A stretch of DNA of 64,000 nt, taken from Vibrio marisflavi CECT 7928. GTDB taxonomy: Bacteria > Pseudomonadota > Gammaproteobacteria > Enterobacterales > Vibrionaceae. The notes beneath the pieces are model-generated. The model did no database searches and was not told the DNA's origin. It was given only the letters and a program-made list of their open reading frames with translations. This document shows, piece by piece, positions 36,770 through 45,481 of the stretch (position 1 is its first letter; each line of letters opens with the position of its first letter). The DNA is taken from positions 992,001 through 1,056,000 of the forward strand of contig NZ_CAKLDM010000002.1 in assembly GCF_921294215.1 (NCBI RefSeq), written 5' to 3'. The translations under genes were made by a program, and so were the position numbers.

Positions 36770-38260
36770 ATGAAAACTCAGCAAGAATGGCTAGAACTTA
36801 AAGACCGCCTGCAAATCGAAACTAACGCGTTTATTAACGGAGAGTATTGTCCCGCTATCAACGGTCAACGTTTTGAAGTGGTTAACCCAGCGACAAATGA
36901 AAGTATTGCTGAGGTCGCTCAATGCACCCAAGAAGACGTAAATATAGCAGTTAAGGCTGCTCGACAAGCTTTTCATTCAGGAGAGTGGAGTGATAGTGCT
37001 CCCGAACATCGTAAACGTATATTGAGTCAATTTTCCGCTCTAATCGAGCAAAATAAAGAAGAGCTAGCTCTACTAGAAACATTAGATACGGGCAAACCTA
37101 TCGATCACAGTTTTTCTACAGATATCCCGGGTTCTGCTAGCGCTATTCGTTGGTACGCCGAAGCCATTGATAAATGTTATGGGGAAGTCGCGACGACAGA
37201 AAGAGATGTCCATGCATTTATTTCTCATCAACCTGTTGGTGTAGTTGCGGCAGTTGTACCATGGAATTTCCCATTATGGATAGCGTGTTGGAAGCTAGGG
37301 CCAGCGTTAGCTGCAGGTTGTAGTGTCATTCTCAAACCATCAGAGAAGTCTTCACTGACGGCGATCTATTTGGGTAAGTTGGCAAATCAAGCGGGTCTGC
37401 CTAAAGGGGTATTTCAAGTTGTAACAGGTTATGGACATGAAGCTGGTGATGCATTGGCAACGCACAGCGATGTTGATTGCATTACTTTTACTGGTTCCAC
37501 CAAAGTAGCTGGTCAATTAATGGTGAGCTCAGGGGAAAGTAACCTAAAACGAGTTTGGGCTGAAGCTGGTGGCAAAAACGCCAATATTGTATTCGATGAT
37601 TATGAAGATCTTGATCACGCGGCAGAAGCTGCCGCAGCCGGATGTTTTTATAACCAAGGTGAAGTGTGTGTCGCTGCTACGCGTTTGTTGGTCCATGAAA
37701 GCATTAAAGATCAGTTCATCGATAAAGTGCTCTCCGCTGCACAGCGCTTTCAACCGAAAGATCCTCTCGACCCAAGTTCTTGCATGGGGTCGCTTATCGA
37801 TCAGCAGCACAAAGACAAAGTAGAGCAATACATCAAACTAGGTGTTGAGGAAGGTGCTTTGCTAAGAGGTGGCGAGCAGACTCTTGAGCATGGTGCGTTT
37901 GTATCGCCATGTATTCTCGACAATGTTGATAACTCGATGCGTGTGGCTCAAGAAGAAATATTTGGGCCGGTGTTGTGCGTCATTCCTTTTAAAACTGAGC
38001 AGCAGGCGATTGAAATCGCGAACGATTCAAAATATGGATTGGGCGCGGCTCTTTGGACTGACAATATCAATCGAGCGCATCGCGTGGCGAAAAAGTTAGA
38101 AGCAGGAACAGTCTGGGTAAACAACTACAACGAAGGTGATATGACGGTCCCGTTTGGAGGGTTCAAGATGAGCGGCAATGGACGGGACAAATCAATTCAC
38201 GCGATTGAAAAGTTCACTGAAACCAAAACGACGTGGATTCGTTTACAGCCAAACCAATAA
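36770..38260 (+). CDS. puuC: Gamma-glutamyl-gamma-aminobutyraldehyde dehydrogenase
   Basis: ATG 36770 follows GGGGAGCAAT; the frame extends to a TTG at 36758. The 496-residue aldehyde dehydrogenase oxidises gamma-glutamyl-gamma-aminobutyraldehyde to gamma-glutamyl-GABA with NAD(P)+. Visible are VPWNFPLWIACWKLGPAL, KPSEKS, FTGSTKVAG, the catalytic Glu in AEAGGKN, the nucleophilic Cys in NQGEVCVAATR and EIFGPVLCV. It sits between puuR and puuB, fixing it as PuuC rather than a generic aldehyde dehydrogenase. Confidence 0.93.
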   Translation: MKTQQEWLELKDRLQIETNAFINGEYCPAINGQRFEVVNPATNESIAEVAQCTQEDVNIAVKAARQAFHSGEWSDSAPEHRKRILSQFSALIEQNKEELALLETLDTGKPIDHSFSTDIPGSASAIRWYAEAIDKCYGEVATTERDVHAFISHQPVGVVAAVVPWNFPLWIACWKLGPALAAGCSVILKPSEKSSLTAIYLGKLANQAGLPKGVFQVVTGYGHEAGDALATHSDVDCITFTGSTKVAGQLMVSSGESNLKRVWAEAGGKNANIVFDDYEDLDHAAEAAAAGCFYNQGEVCVAATRLLVHESIKDQFIDKVLSAAQRFQPKDPLDPSSCMGSLIDQQHKDKVEQYIKLGVEEGALLRGGEQTLEHGAFVSPCILDNVDNSMRVAQEEIFGPVLCVIPFKTEQQAIEIANDSKYGLGAALWTDNINRAHRVAKKLEAGTVWVNNYNEGDMTVPFGGFKMSGNGRDKSIHAIEKFTETKTTWIRLQPNQ

Positions 38261-38292
38261 GCTTGTGATAGCTAACGTAGTGTTAAAATCTG

Positions 38293-38303
38293 ATATTGAG
38301 CAA
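38293..38303 (+). promoter_or_regulatory. Fourth copy of the candidate PuuR motif, upstream of puuB
   Basis: ATATTGAGCAA lies 12 bases before the puuB start, identical to the core of the copy at 35257-35268 read on the other strand. It overlaps the ribosome-binding region, so it could also be partly a translational element. Confidence 0.4.
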
Positions 38304-38314
38304 AGGAAATGACA

Positions 38315-39592
38315 ATGAATACACATACTTGTTCCTATTACGCTGATTCTATAGCTGACATGCCAGACTATCCTCAGTTACGCGAAAGTATTGAATGTGA
38401 CGTTTGTGTCGTTGGAGCTGGGTTTAGTGGTTTGTCTTCGGCACTTCATTTGAGCGAAAAAGGTTACAACGTCGTCGTGCTTGAAGCGAGCAAAGTAGGG
38501 TTTGGGGCGACAGGCAGAAATGGTGGTCAAATCGTTAACAGTTATAGCCGAGATGTGGATGTAATTGAAAGCCGCTATAACAAACATACGTCCAGCGCAC
38601 TGTGCAACATGATTTTTGAAGGTGGCGATATTATTCGCGATATTATCAAACGATATAATGTCGAATGTGATTTTAAAGCAGGTGCTATTTTTGCCGCGTT
38701 GAATGGCAAACAGCTCAAAGGTCTTGAAGAACAAAAAGCCAACTGGGAAAGGTTTGGGCACAACGAACTCGAGCTTATGGACGCCCATCAAGTCGCACAA
38801 GCGACGGGTAGCAACTCATATGTTGGGGCAATGCTCGACATGCGTGGTGGTCATATTCACCCACTGAAACTGGCTCTTGGTGAAGCGCGAGCGATCAGCT
38901 CTTTGGGAGGGCGCATTTTTGAACAGTCGAAGGTGACTAAACTCGACAAGGGAAAACAGCCAGTTGTCCATACTGAATTTGGTCAGGTTAAAGCAAAATT
39001 TGTCGTCATGGCAGGTAACGCTTATCTAGGTGGAATCGAGCCCAAAATCAGTAACAAAGCGATTCCTTGCGGTACACAAATTGTGGCCACTGAACCGCTG
39101 TCAGAGCAGCAGCTAGAAACAATCTTACCCTCAAATTATTGTGTCGAAGACTGCAATTACCTACTGGATTATTTTAGATTAACAGCCGACAAGCGCCTTT
39201 TGTTTGGTGGCGGTGTTGTTTACGGCGCAAGAGATCCACAAAACGTGGAAGCCCTAATTCGCCCGAAAATGGAAAAGGTATTCCCACAACTTGCTGGGGT
39301 TAAAGTGGATTATGCTTGGACAGGCAATTTCCTCCTGACATACTCACGTATGCCTCAGTTCGGCGCTTATGAAGATAACTTCTACTACTTGCAAGGGTAC
39401 AGCGGACACGGAGTCACATGCTCCCATTTAGCTGGCAAGTTGCTATCTGAAAAATTGTCTGGCTATTCCGAGAGGTTTGATGCTTTTGCCTCACTAAAAC
39501 ACTATTCATTCCCGGGTGGGAGACATTTCCAGATCCCTCTCACTGCGCTAGGTGCAGCCTACTACAACCTTCGAGATAAGCTCGCTGTTTAG
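38315..39592 (+). CDS. puuB: Gamma-glutamylputrescine oxidase
   Basis: ATG 38315 has AAGGAA at good spacing; ATG 38309 is too close to it. The 425-residue flavoprotein of the DAO family has the FAD motif CVVGAGFSGLSSALHLSEKG near residues 28-49 and GATGRNGGQIVN near 66-77, then GYSGHGVTCSHLAGKLLSE near the C-terminus. It oxidises gamma-glutamylputrescine to the aldehyde with H2O2 and ammonia. It follows puuC after 54 bases that hold a candidate PuuR motif. Confidence 0.93.
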   Translation: MNTHTCSYYADSIADMPDYPQLRESIECDVCVVGAGFSGLSSALHLSEKGYNVVVLEASKVGFGATGRNGGQIVNSYSRDVDVIESRYNKHTSSALCNMIFEGGDIIRDIIKRYNVECDFKAGAIFAALNGKQLKGLEEQKANWERFGHNELELMDAHQVAQATGSNSYVGAMLDMRGGHIHPLKLALGEARAISSLGGRIFEQSKVTKLDKGKQPVVHTEFGQVKAKFVVMAGNAYLGGIEPKISNKAIPCGTQIVATEPLSEQQLETILPSNYCVEDCNYLLDYFRLTADKRLLFGGGVVYGARDPQNVEALIRPKMEKVFPQLAGVKVDYAWTGNFLLTYSRMPQFGAYEDNFYYLQGYSGHGVTCSHLAGKLLSEKLSGYSERFDAFASLKHYSFPGGRHFQIPLTALGAAYYNLRDKLAV

Positions 39593-39693
39593 CTAGGCGC
39601 TTAGAAGCGTAATACAAGTTCAATTATATCTAACTCAACGTAACCCATTTAGCCATATGGGTGGGTTACTGCATGAAAAATAAGGAAGACTTC

Positions 39694-40560
39694 ATGAGTA
39701 AAATGGTTACTTTTGCTGTACTACAGTTCTCTGTTAGTTGGGATTTAGAAAACAACTTGAAAAAAGTATCAGAAGCTATTCGGACTGCGGCTAGTAATGG
39801 GGCAAACGTTATAGTGCCTCAAGAACTGTTTGCTGCCCCATATTTTTGCAAGAAACAAGAAGCAAAATATTTTGAATTGGCGGAAACGTGTGAAAGTAGC
39901 AAGCTTATACAGCACATGAGTGTTTTGGCAAAAGAGCTGAATGTAGTTATCCCAGTTAGCTATTTTGAACGCAGTGGAAACACATTTTTCAATTCACTGG
40001 TCATGATCGATGCAGATGGAACCGTGTTAGAGAACTACAGGAAATCTCATATTCCTGATGGACCGGGTTATAGCGAAAAGTTTTATTTCAGCCCTGGTGA
40101 TACAGGTTTTAAAGTGTGGCAAACAAGATTTGGTAAGTTCGGTGCTGGGATATGTTGGGATCAGTGGTTCCCTGAATTAGCTCGTAGCTTGGTACTAAAT
40201 GGTGCCGAAGCTATTTTTTATCCAACCGCGATTGGCTCAGAGCCGCAAGATAAAACCTTGGACTCTCGAGATCATTGGCAAAGAACGATGCAAGGTCATT
40301 CGGCGGCAAACATGGTTCCAGTGCTGGCGTCGAATAGAACTGGTAAAGAGTTTGATGATGGAATTGAGACCACGTTCTATGGCTCATCGTTTATCACAAA
40401 TCATACTGGTGCAAAAATTGTCGAGGCGAGTCGAGACAAAGAAGAGATCATTTATGCTGAGCTCGATTTGGCAGAATCACAAAAAGCTCGTCAATCTTGG
40501 GGGCTTTTTAGAGACCGCAGGCCAGACCTATATCAAGACTTAATGCAACTTTCTGTCTGA
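39694..40560 (+). CDS. aguB: N-carbamoylputrescine amidase
   Basis: ATG 39694 is preferred because GGAAG lies seven bases upstream. The 288-residue nitrilase-fold enzyme hydrolyses N-carbamoylputrescine to putrescine, CO2 and ammonia. The Glu-Lys-Cys triad is visible: Glu in VPQELFAAPYFCKK (about 43), Lys in NYRKSHIPDGPGY (about 121) and Cys in GAGICWDQWFPELA (about 157). It lies 13 bases before aguA, its upstream enzyme in the pathway. An ACAAGTTCAATTATAT stretch near 39614 is a weak further candidate for the PuuR-like motif. Confidence 0.94.
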   Translation: MSKMVTFAVLQFSVSWDLENNLKKVSEAIRTAASNGANVIVPQELFAAPYFCKKQEAKYFELAETCESSKLIQHMSVLAKELNVVIPVSYFERSGNTFFNSLVMIDADGTVLENYRKSHIPDGPGYSEKFYFSPGDTGFKVWQTRFGKFGAGICWDQWFPELARSLVLNGAEAIFYPTAIGSEPQDKTLDSRDHWQRTMQGHSAANMVPVLASNRTGKEFDDGIETTFYGSSFITNHTGAKIVEASRDKEEIIYAELDLAESQKARQSWGLFRDRRPDLYQDLMQLSV

Positions 40561-40573
40561 CTTCGGAGGTGAT

Positions 40574-41656
40574 ATGAAATTGAATTCAACACCTAAGCAA
40601 GATGGATTTTCGTTTCCAGCTGAATTTGATCCTGTATCCGATGTGTGGATGGCTTGGCCTGAACGTCCCGACAACTGGAGAGATAATGCGATACCTGCGC
40701 AGAACAACTTCGCCAAGATTGCCAATGAAATTGCTAGAGTGGCAAACGTATATATTGCTGTGAGTGCTGCTCAATATCAAAACGCGAGGTCTTCTCTAGA
40801 CCAAAGAATTAAAGTGGTTGAAATGGACTACAACGATTCTTGGATGAGAGACATAGGACCAACAGTTCTGACTGATCAGCTTGGCAATAAACGCGGTGTC
40901 AGTTGGCAATTTAACGCATGGGGTGGTGAATTTAATGGATTGTATCAAGATTGGCAACATGACGATCTTGTCGCTCCGTCGGTTTGTAGTGCTCTAGATA
41001 TTGATTACTACCAAGCACCATTCGTGCTTGAAGGTGGGGCTATTCATACTGATGGAGAAGGAACTTTATACACCACGAAGGAATGTCTATTAAGTCCGGG
41101 CAGAAACCCACACTTATCAATGGAGCAAATCGAGTTCTACTTGCAAGAGTATCTTGGCATACAAAAAGTTATCTGGCTGACTCACGGTTTATACAATGAT
41201 GAGACGGATGGGCATATCGACAACCTTATTCATGTAATTGGGCCGGGAAAAGTAGTGCTGAGTTGGACTGAAGATCCGCAAGACCCGCAGTATCACCGCT
41301 CTCGGCAAACTCTTTCGGAGCTAAATGGTCAAACTGATGCTAAGGGTAGGGACATTGAAGTGATTAAATTGCCGCTACCAGATCCGCTTTACTACCAGCA
41401 AGAAGAGGTAAAAACGATCTCAAAAAGTAGTGGCATGTTAAGGTGTGAGGGAGAGAGGTTAAGCGCTTCGTATGCGAATTTTTTGATGGTAAATCAGCAT
41501 GTTTTTCTACCGCAATTCGGTGAACAATATGATAGAGAAGCTGTCAAAATCTTAGAATCTTCTTTACCTGATTATGAAATAGTGCCAATTCCTTCAAGGG
41601 AAGTCTTGTTGGGGGGAGGAAATATTCATTGTATCACCCAGCATATTCCTGCGTAG
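40574..41656 (+). CDS. aguA: Agmatine deiminase
   Basis: GGAGGTGAT directly abuts the ATG, a strong ribosome-binding site. The 360-residue guanidino-modifying enzyme converts agmatine to N-carbamoylputrescine and ammonia. Motifs: WMRDIGPTVL (about 88-97), EGGAIHTDGEGT (about 153), TDGHIDNLIHVIGPGKVVLSW (about 212) and the catalytic Cys in GGGNIHCITQ (about 353). AguA and AguB connect arginine decarboxylation to the putrescine pathway encoded around them. Confidence 0.95.
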   Translation: MKLNSTPKQDGFSFPAEFDPVSDVWMAWPERPDNWRDNAIPAQNNFAKIANEIARVANVYIAVSAAQYQNARSSLDQRIKVVEMDYNDSWMRDIGPTVLTDQLGNKRGVSWQFNAWGGEFNGLYQDWQHDDLVAPSVCSALDIDYYQAPFVLEGGAIHTDGEGTLYTTKECLLSPGRNPHLSMEQIEFYLQEYLGIQKVIWLTHGLYNDETDGHIDNLIHVIGPGKVVLSWTEDPQDPQYHRSRQTLSELNGQTDAKGRDIEVIKLPLPDPLYYQQEEVKTISKSSGMLRCEGERLSASYANFLMVNQHVFLPQFGEQYDREAVKILESSLPDYEIVPIPSREVLLGGGNIHCITQHIPA

Positions 41657-41687
41657 CTTTTGACAACAAATACGAAAGGTTACAGCC

Positions 41688-43115
41688 ATGAACAATATCA
41701 ACAATGCCAGTTTGTTAACCAAAATGACTGAAGAAAGTCATCAAACCCTATCTATAGTAAACCCTGCTAATGGTCAAACGATAGGGCATGTATCGAAGCA
41801 AGACAACAACGAAATTATGGATGCTATTGAGCGCTCCCAGATCGCTCAAACGGCTTGGGCAGCACTGCCCGCGAAAGTACGAGCTGAGAAGCTGAATCGT
41901 TGGTATCAATTGATCATTGATAATCAAGAGGATTTAGCGAGAATCTTGACGACTGAGCAAGGGAAACCTCTTACTGAGGCCCGTGGAGAAGTGTTGTATG
42001 GTGCGAGCTTTATCCAGTGGTTCGCCGAAGAAGCAAAGCGCAGCTATGGAGACAGCATACCAGCGCCGAGTGGCGATAAGCGCCTAGTGACAATTAAGCA
42101 GCCTATTGGTGTTGCCTGCGCGATCACTCCATGGAACTTTCCAATAGCAATGATTACCAGAAAAGCGGGTCCAGCTTTAGCTGCTGGTTGCTCGTTTGTT
42201 ATAAAGCCTTCTGAACTTACTCCACTATCGGCATTTGCTATCGCAGAACTTGCTTATCAGGCGGGTATAGATCGTGATGTGTTGCAAGTTGTGTTGGGAG
42301 AGTCTCCAGAGGAAGTGGGGCAAATTTTCTCGACACACCCGTTGATTCGTAAGCTTTCATTCACTGGCTCGACACGAGTCGGTAGCATTCTGATGACGCA
42401 GTGTGCAAAAGATATTAAGCGGACTTCGATGGAGTTGGGTGGCAATGCTCCTTTCATTGTGTTCGATGATGCGGATATCGACAAAGCTGTAGAAGGCGCA
42501 ATTGCATCCAAATTTAGAAATGCTGGTCAAACATGCGTTTGTGCCAATCGATTTTATGTTCACAGTAATGTTTATGATGATTTCGTCGCAAAGTTTGCTA
42601 CAGCAGTTAGTAAGCTTAAGGTTGGTAATGGACTAGAAGATGGGGTGAGTGTTGGTCCAGTGATAAGTGCCAAGGCGAAAGAGAATATCCAAGCGATCAT
42701 TGATCGCTTTGTCGACCAAGGAGCTGCGCCCGTTAAACCGATACAACCTTATGGTGGCTTGTTTATGGCTCCTGTTGTTCTCAGAGACGTGAAGCATGGT
42801 ATGAAAGGTGTACAAGAGGAGATATTTGGCCCTGTTGCGCCTGTCATCAAGTTTGATAGCGATGAGGAGCTTATTGATATGGCAAACGACACAGTCTATG
42901 GCCTTGCTTCGTATTTCTATAGCCAAAATATACATCGAATTTGGAAAGTCGCTGAGGCGTTGCAATATGGCATGGTTGGTATTAACGATGGAATCATTTC
43001 AACCGAGGTTGCGCCATTTGGTGGTGTAAAACAGTCCGGCATTGGTAGAGAAGGTGCGAAGCAAGGACTAGATGAATACATGGATGTGAAATACCTATGT
43101 TTTGGTGGGATGTAA
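41688..43115 (+). CDS. gabD: Succinate-semialdehyde dehydrogenase
   Basis: The 475-residue aldehyde dehydrogenase oxidises succinate semialdehyde to succinate with NAD(P)+. Motifs: ITPWNFPIAMITRKAGPAL, IKPSELTPLSA, FTGSTRVGS, the Glu in MELGGNAPF, the Cys in NAGQTCVCANRF, EEIFGPVAPV. The CVC arrangement at the active site is usual in GabD and gives redox sensitivity. It is between aguA and gabT in the same direction and completes GABA breakdown. Confidence 0.94.
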   Translation: MNNINNASLLTKMTEESHQTLSIVNPANGQTIGHVSKQDNNEIMDAIERSQIAQTAWAALPAKVRAEKLNRWYQLIIDNQEDLARILTTEQGKPLTEARGEVLYGASFIQWFAEEAKRSYGDSIPAPSGDKRLVTIKQPIGVACAITPWNFPIAMITRKAGPALAAGCSFVIKPSELTPLSAFAIAELAYQAGIDRDVLQVVLGESPEEVGQIFSTHPLIRKLSFTGSTRVGSILMTQCAKDIKRTSMELGGNAPFIVFDDADIDKAVEGAIASKFRNAGQTCVCANRFYVHSNVYDDFVAKFATAVSKLKVGNGLEDGVSVGPVISAKAKENIQAIIDRFVDQGAAPVKPIQPYGGLFMAPVVLRDVKHGMKGVQEEIFGPVAPVIKFDSDEELIDMANDTVYGLASYFYSQNIHRIWKVAEALQYGMVGINDGIISTEVAPFGGVKQSGIGREGAKQGLDEYMDVKYLCFGGM

Positions 43116-43149
43116 TAGTGCAAAGAAATATCATTGTGGAGAACAAAAA

Positions 43150-44433
43150 ATGACAAATAACCAATGGCACGAAAAAAGAAGTCAAGTGATCGCAAACGGT
43201 ATGGGCGCGGCGTATCCGTTGTATGTTGCCAAAGCAAAAAACGCACACATTTGGGACGTGGAAGGAAATAAATATATTGATTTTGCAGCAGGGATAGCAG
43301 TGACAAATACAGGTCACAGCAATCAACGTATTATTGAAGCTGTTAAAAATCAAATTGATCAATTTTCACATACTTGTGCGATGGTTACGCCATACCCGTC
43401 TTTTGTTGAGTTAGCAGAGAAGCTGACAAATTTAGCGCCAGGTGAGAGCCAGAAAAAGGCCATATTTCTTACAACAGGAGCAGAAGCCGTAGAAAATGCG
43501 GTCAAAGTTGCTCGCGCCCACACTAAACGAAGTGGCGTGATTGCGTTCAAAGGAGGCTTTCACGGTAGGACCAATCTGACCATGGGATTAACCGGAAAAG
43601 TAGCGCCATATAAAGCTGGCTTCGGGCCTTTTCCGGGAGAAATCTATCACGCACCATACCCAAATGAATTTCATGGTGTATCTAATGAGCAGAGCTTAGC
43701 AGCACTAGAGGATATATTTACTTGTGATATTGAGCCTAGCCGCGTCGCTGCAATTATTTTTGAACCCGTTCAAGGAGAGGGTGGTTTTTACCAAGCGCCA
43801 ACAGAGTGGGCACAAAGGATACGCGCTATCTGTGATAAACATGGAATAGTATTGATTGCAGATGAAATTCAGACTGGGTTTGCTCGAACAGGCAAAATGT
43901 TTGCTACCGAATATCTCGATATTGAGCCTGATTTAATGACGATGGCGAAAGGTATTGCAGGAGGGTTTCCAATATCTGCCGTTGTGGGTAAATCCCAAAT
44001 AATGGATGCTGCGAATGTCGGCGGCCTAGGCGGAACTTACGCAGGATCACCGATGGGATGTACGGCAGCGCTCGAAGTTCTCAAAGTAATTGAGGAGCAA
44101 CAGCTTTGTCATGCAGCACTTGCCATTGAAGAAGTAGCGTCTAAAAATCTGGGTGATCTACAAAGAAAAGTCTCAAGTATTGGAGATATTCGTGCTTTGG
44201 GTGCAATGATAGCGATCGAGTTTACTGACCCTAATTCAGGTGCACCCTTACAACAATTTACCAAGGATGTGATTGCGAATGCGCAAGGCTCTGGTTTAAT
44301 ACTTCTTTCATGTGGCATAAAAGCTAATGTAATTAGATTGTTACCACCTCTTACGATTGAACCAGAAGTATTAGAAGAAGGACTAGACAAGCTATCGGAA
44401 ATAATTTTGTCCATTGAAGGTGTGAACTCTTAA
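43150..44433 (+). CDS. gabT: 4-Aminobutyrate aminotransferase
   Basis: ATG 43150 (GGAGAACAAAAA before it) is chosen over an earlier in-frame GTG/ATG that would overlap gabD. The 427-residue class III aminotransferase moves the GABA amino group to 2-oxoglutarate, giving succinate semialdehyde. Motifs: FLTTGAEAVENAVKVAR (about 102-118), GGFHGRTNLTMGLTG, IADEIQTGFARTGKMFA (Asp holding PLP) and the PLP Lys in MAKGIAGGFPISAV (near 268). It is the last gene of the locus and ends in a clear terminator. Confidence 0.94.
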   Translation: MTNNQWHEKRSQVIANGMGAAYPLYVAKAKNAHIWDVEGNKYIDFAAGIAVTNTGHSNQRIIEAVKNQIDQFSHTCAMVTPYPSFVELAEKLTNLAPGESQKKAIFLTTGAEAVENAVKVARAHTKRSGVIAFKGGFHGRTNLTMGLTGKVAPYKAGFGPFPGEIYHAPYPNEFHGVSNEQSLAALEDIFTCDIEPSRVAAIIFEPVQGEGGFYQAPTEWAQRIRAICDKHGIVLIADEIQTGFARTGKMFATEYLDIEPDLMTMAKGIAGGFPISAVVGKSQIMDAANVGGLGGTYAGSPMGCTAALEVLKVIEEQQLCHAALAIEEVASKNLGDLQRKVSSIGDIRALGAMIAIEFTDPNSGAPLQQFTKDVIANAQGSGLILLSCGIKANVIRLLPPLTIEPEVLEEGLDKLSEIILSIEGVNS

Positions 44434-44462
44434 CCTTAAGCAGTCATCCCTATATTTAATTA

Positions 44463-44500
44463 TCGCCCTTGTTTCGTTATGGAATGAGGGCGACTTTTTT
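44463..44500 (+). terminator. Intrinsic terminator of the polyamine/GABA operon
   Basis: TCGCCCT pairs with AGGGCGA, followed by CTTTTTT, 30 bases after the gabT stop. The 17-base loop contains a further weak pairing. Confidence 0.75.
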
Positions 44501-44568
44501 GCGTATGAATCTTGGAATTAACTGCTACATTTAAAAAACGTAAAGGGAAATTACGGTGATTACTCAGG

Positions 44569-45339
44569 ATGAAAAAATTACTTATTACTCTAATTTTTGG
44601 TTTCTTTTGGGCCAATTATACATATGCAGAAAAGCAGAAAATATCATTTTGTTTTGATCCTTGGCCTCCTGTTCATTCATTAGATGCCTCGGGTAAACCT
44701 ATCGGACTTTTTATCGATTTGGTAGAAGTGATGTTTGTAAACCATCTTGGTATGGAAGTTGAGTATATACAGCTCCCTTGGAAACGTTGTCAGTCATACG
44801 TAGAGCTCGGTACTGTTGATTTCATGATTACGACTAAAACATCAGATCGGACCAAGTATTCAACAGCAAGCGGCCAATCTGTCTACGATATGTACAACAG
44901 TGTCTATACATACAAAGGCAACAAAAGGTTGGCTTCCATCAATGAAATTAGGAAGCCAAAAGATATAGCAGACAAAGACCTTACAGTAGTGACTTATTTG
45001 GGAAATGGTTGGTACAAAAAGAACTTTTCAGAATTTAAGATAAACACAACTTACCTAAACAACATTAAGCCAGCAATTCAGTTTCTAGCGACAAAAAGGG
45101 CGGATCTTTACATTGGAGGTGATATTGTTGCTAACTATCAGATAAAACAAAATAAGTTACAGGACAAAATCATTAAAACGCCCGTCGGCTTTGACCCTTA
45201 CTTAATGAAAATTATGGTTTCCAATAAATCGAACTATATAAAACAGCTACCGAAAATTAATGCAGAAATAGCTAAGTTTTTAGTGTCTGACGAATATGCC
45301 AAAATTATTTCCCAATACAGTTTAACTGCAGAGAAGTAA
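44569..45339 (+). CDS. Orphan periplasmic solute-binding protein
   Basis: The 256-residue protein has a signal peptide (MKKLLITLIFGFFWANYTYA, cleavage before EKQ) and a type-3 solute-binding fold (FCFDPWPPVHSLDASGKPIG, then LIDLVEVMF-like text and LPWKRCQSYVELGTVDF). There are no transporter genes beside it. An HD-GYP gene follows on the same strand after 142 bases. Orphan proteins of this type can act as signal receptors for membrane sensors. The ligand is unknown. It shares only fold-level likeness with the other orphan binding protein near 5.5 kb. Confidence 0.75.
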   Translation: MKKLLITLIFGFFWANYTYAEKQKISFCFDPWPPVHSLDASGKPIGLFIDLVEVMFVNHLGMEVEYIQLPWKRCQSYVELGTVDFMITTKTSDRTKYSTASGQSVYDMYNSVYTYKGNKRLASINEIRKPKDIADKDLTVVTYLGNGWYKKNFSEFKINTTYLNNIKPAIQFLATKRADLYIGGDIVANYQIKQNKLQDKIIKTPVGFDPYLMKIMVSNKSNYIKQLPKINAEIAKFLVSDEYAKIISQYSLTAEK

Positions 45340-45481
45340 TATCTTGCTCTTTATATGAGCATGGGTGAATATTAGTGTGATTAACCTAATTTACATTTGA
45401 TATATTTATAAATAGTTCTTGAAATATTTTTAACATTAATGTAATTATGTGGCATGCAATGGGATAGGAGTAGACATTTAG

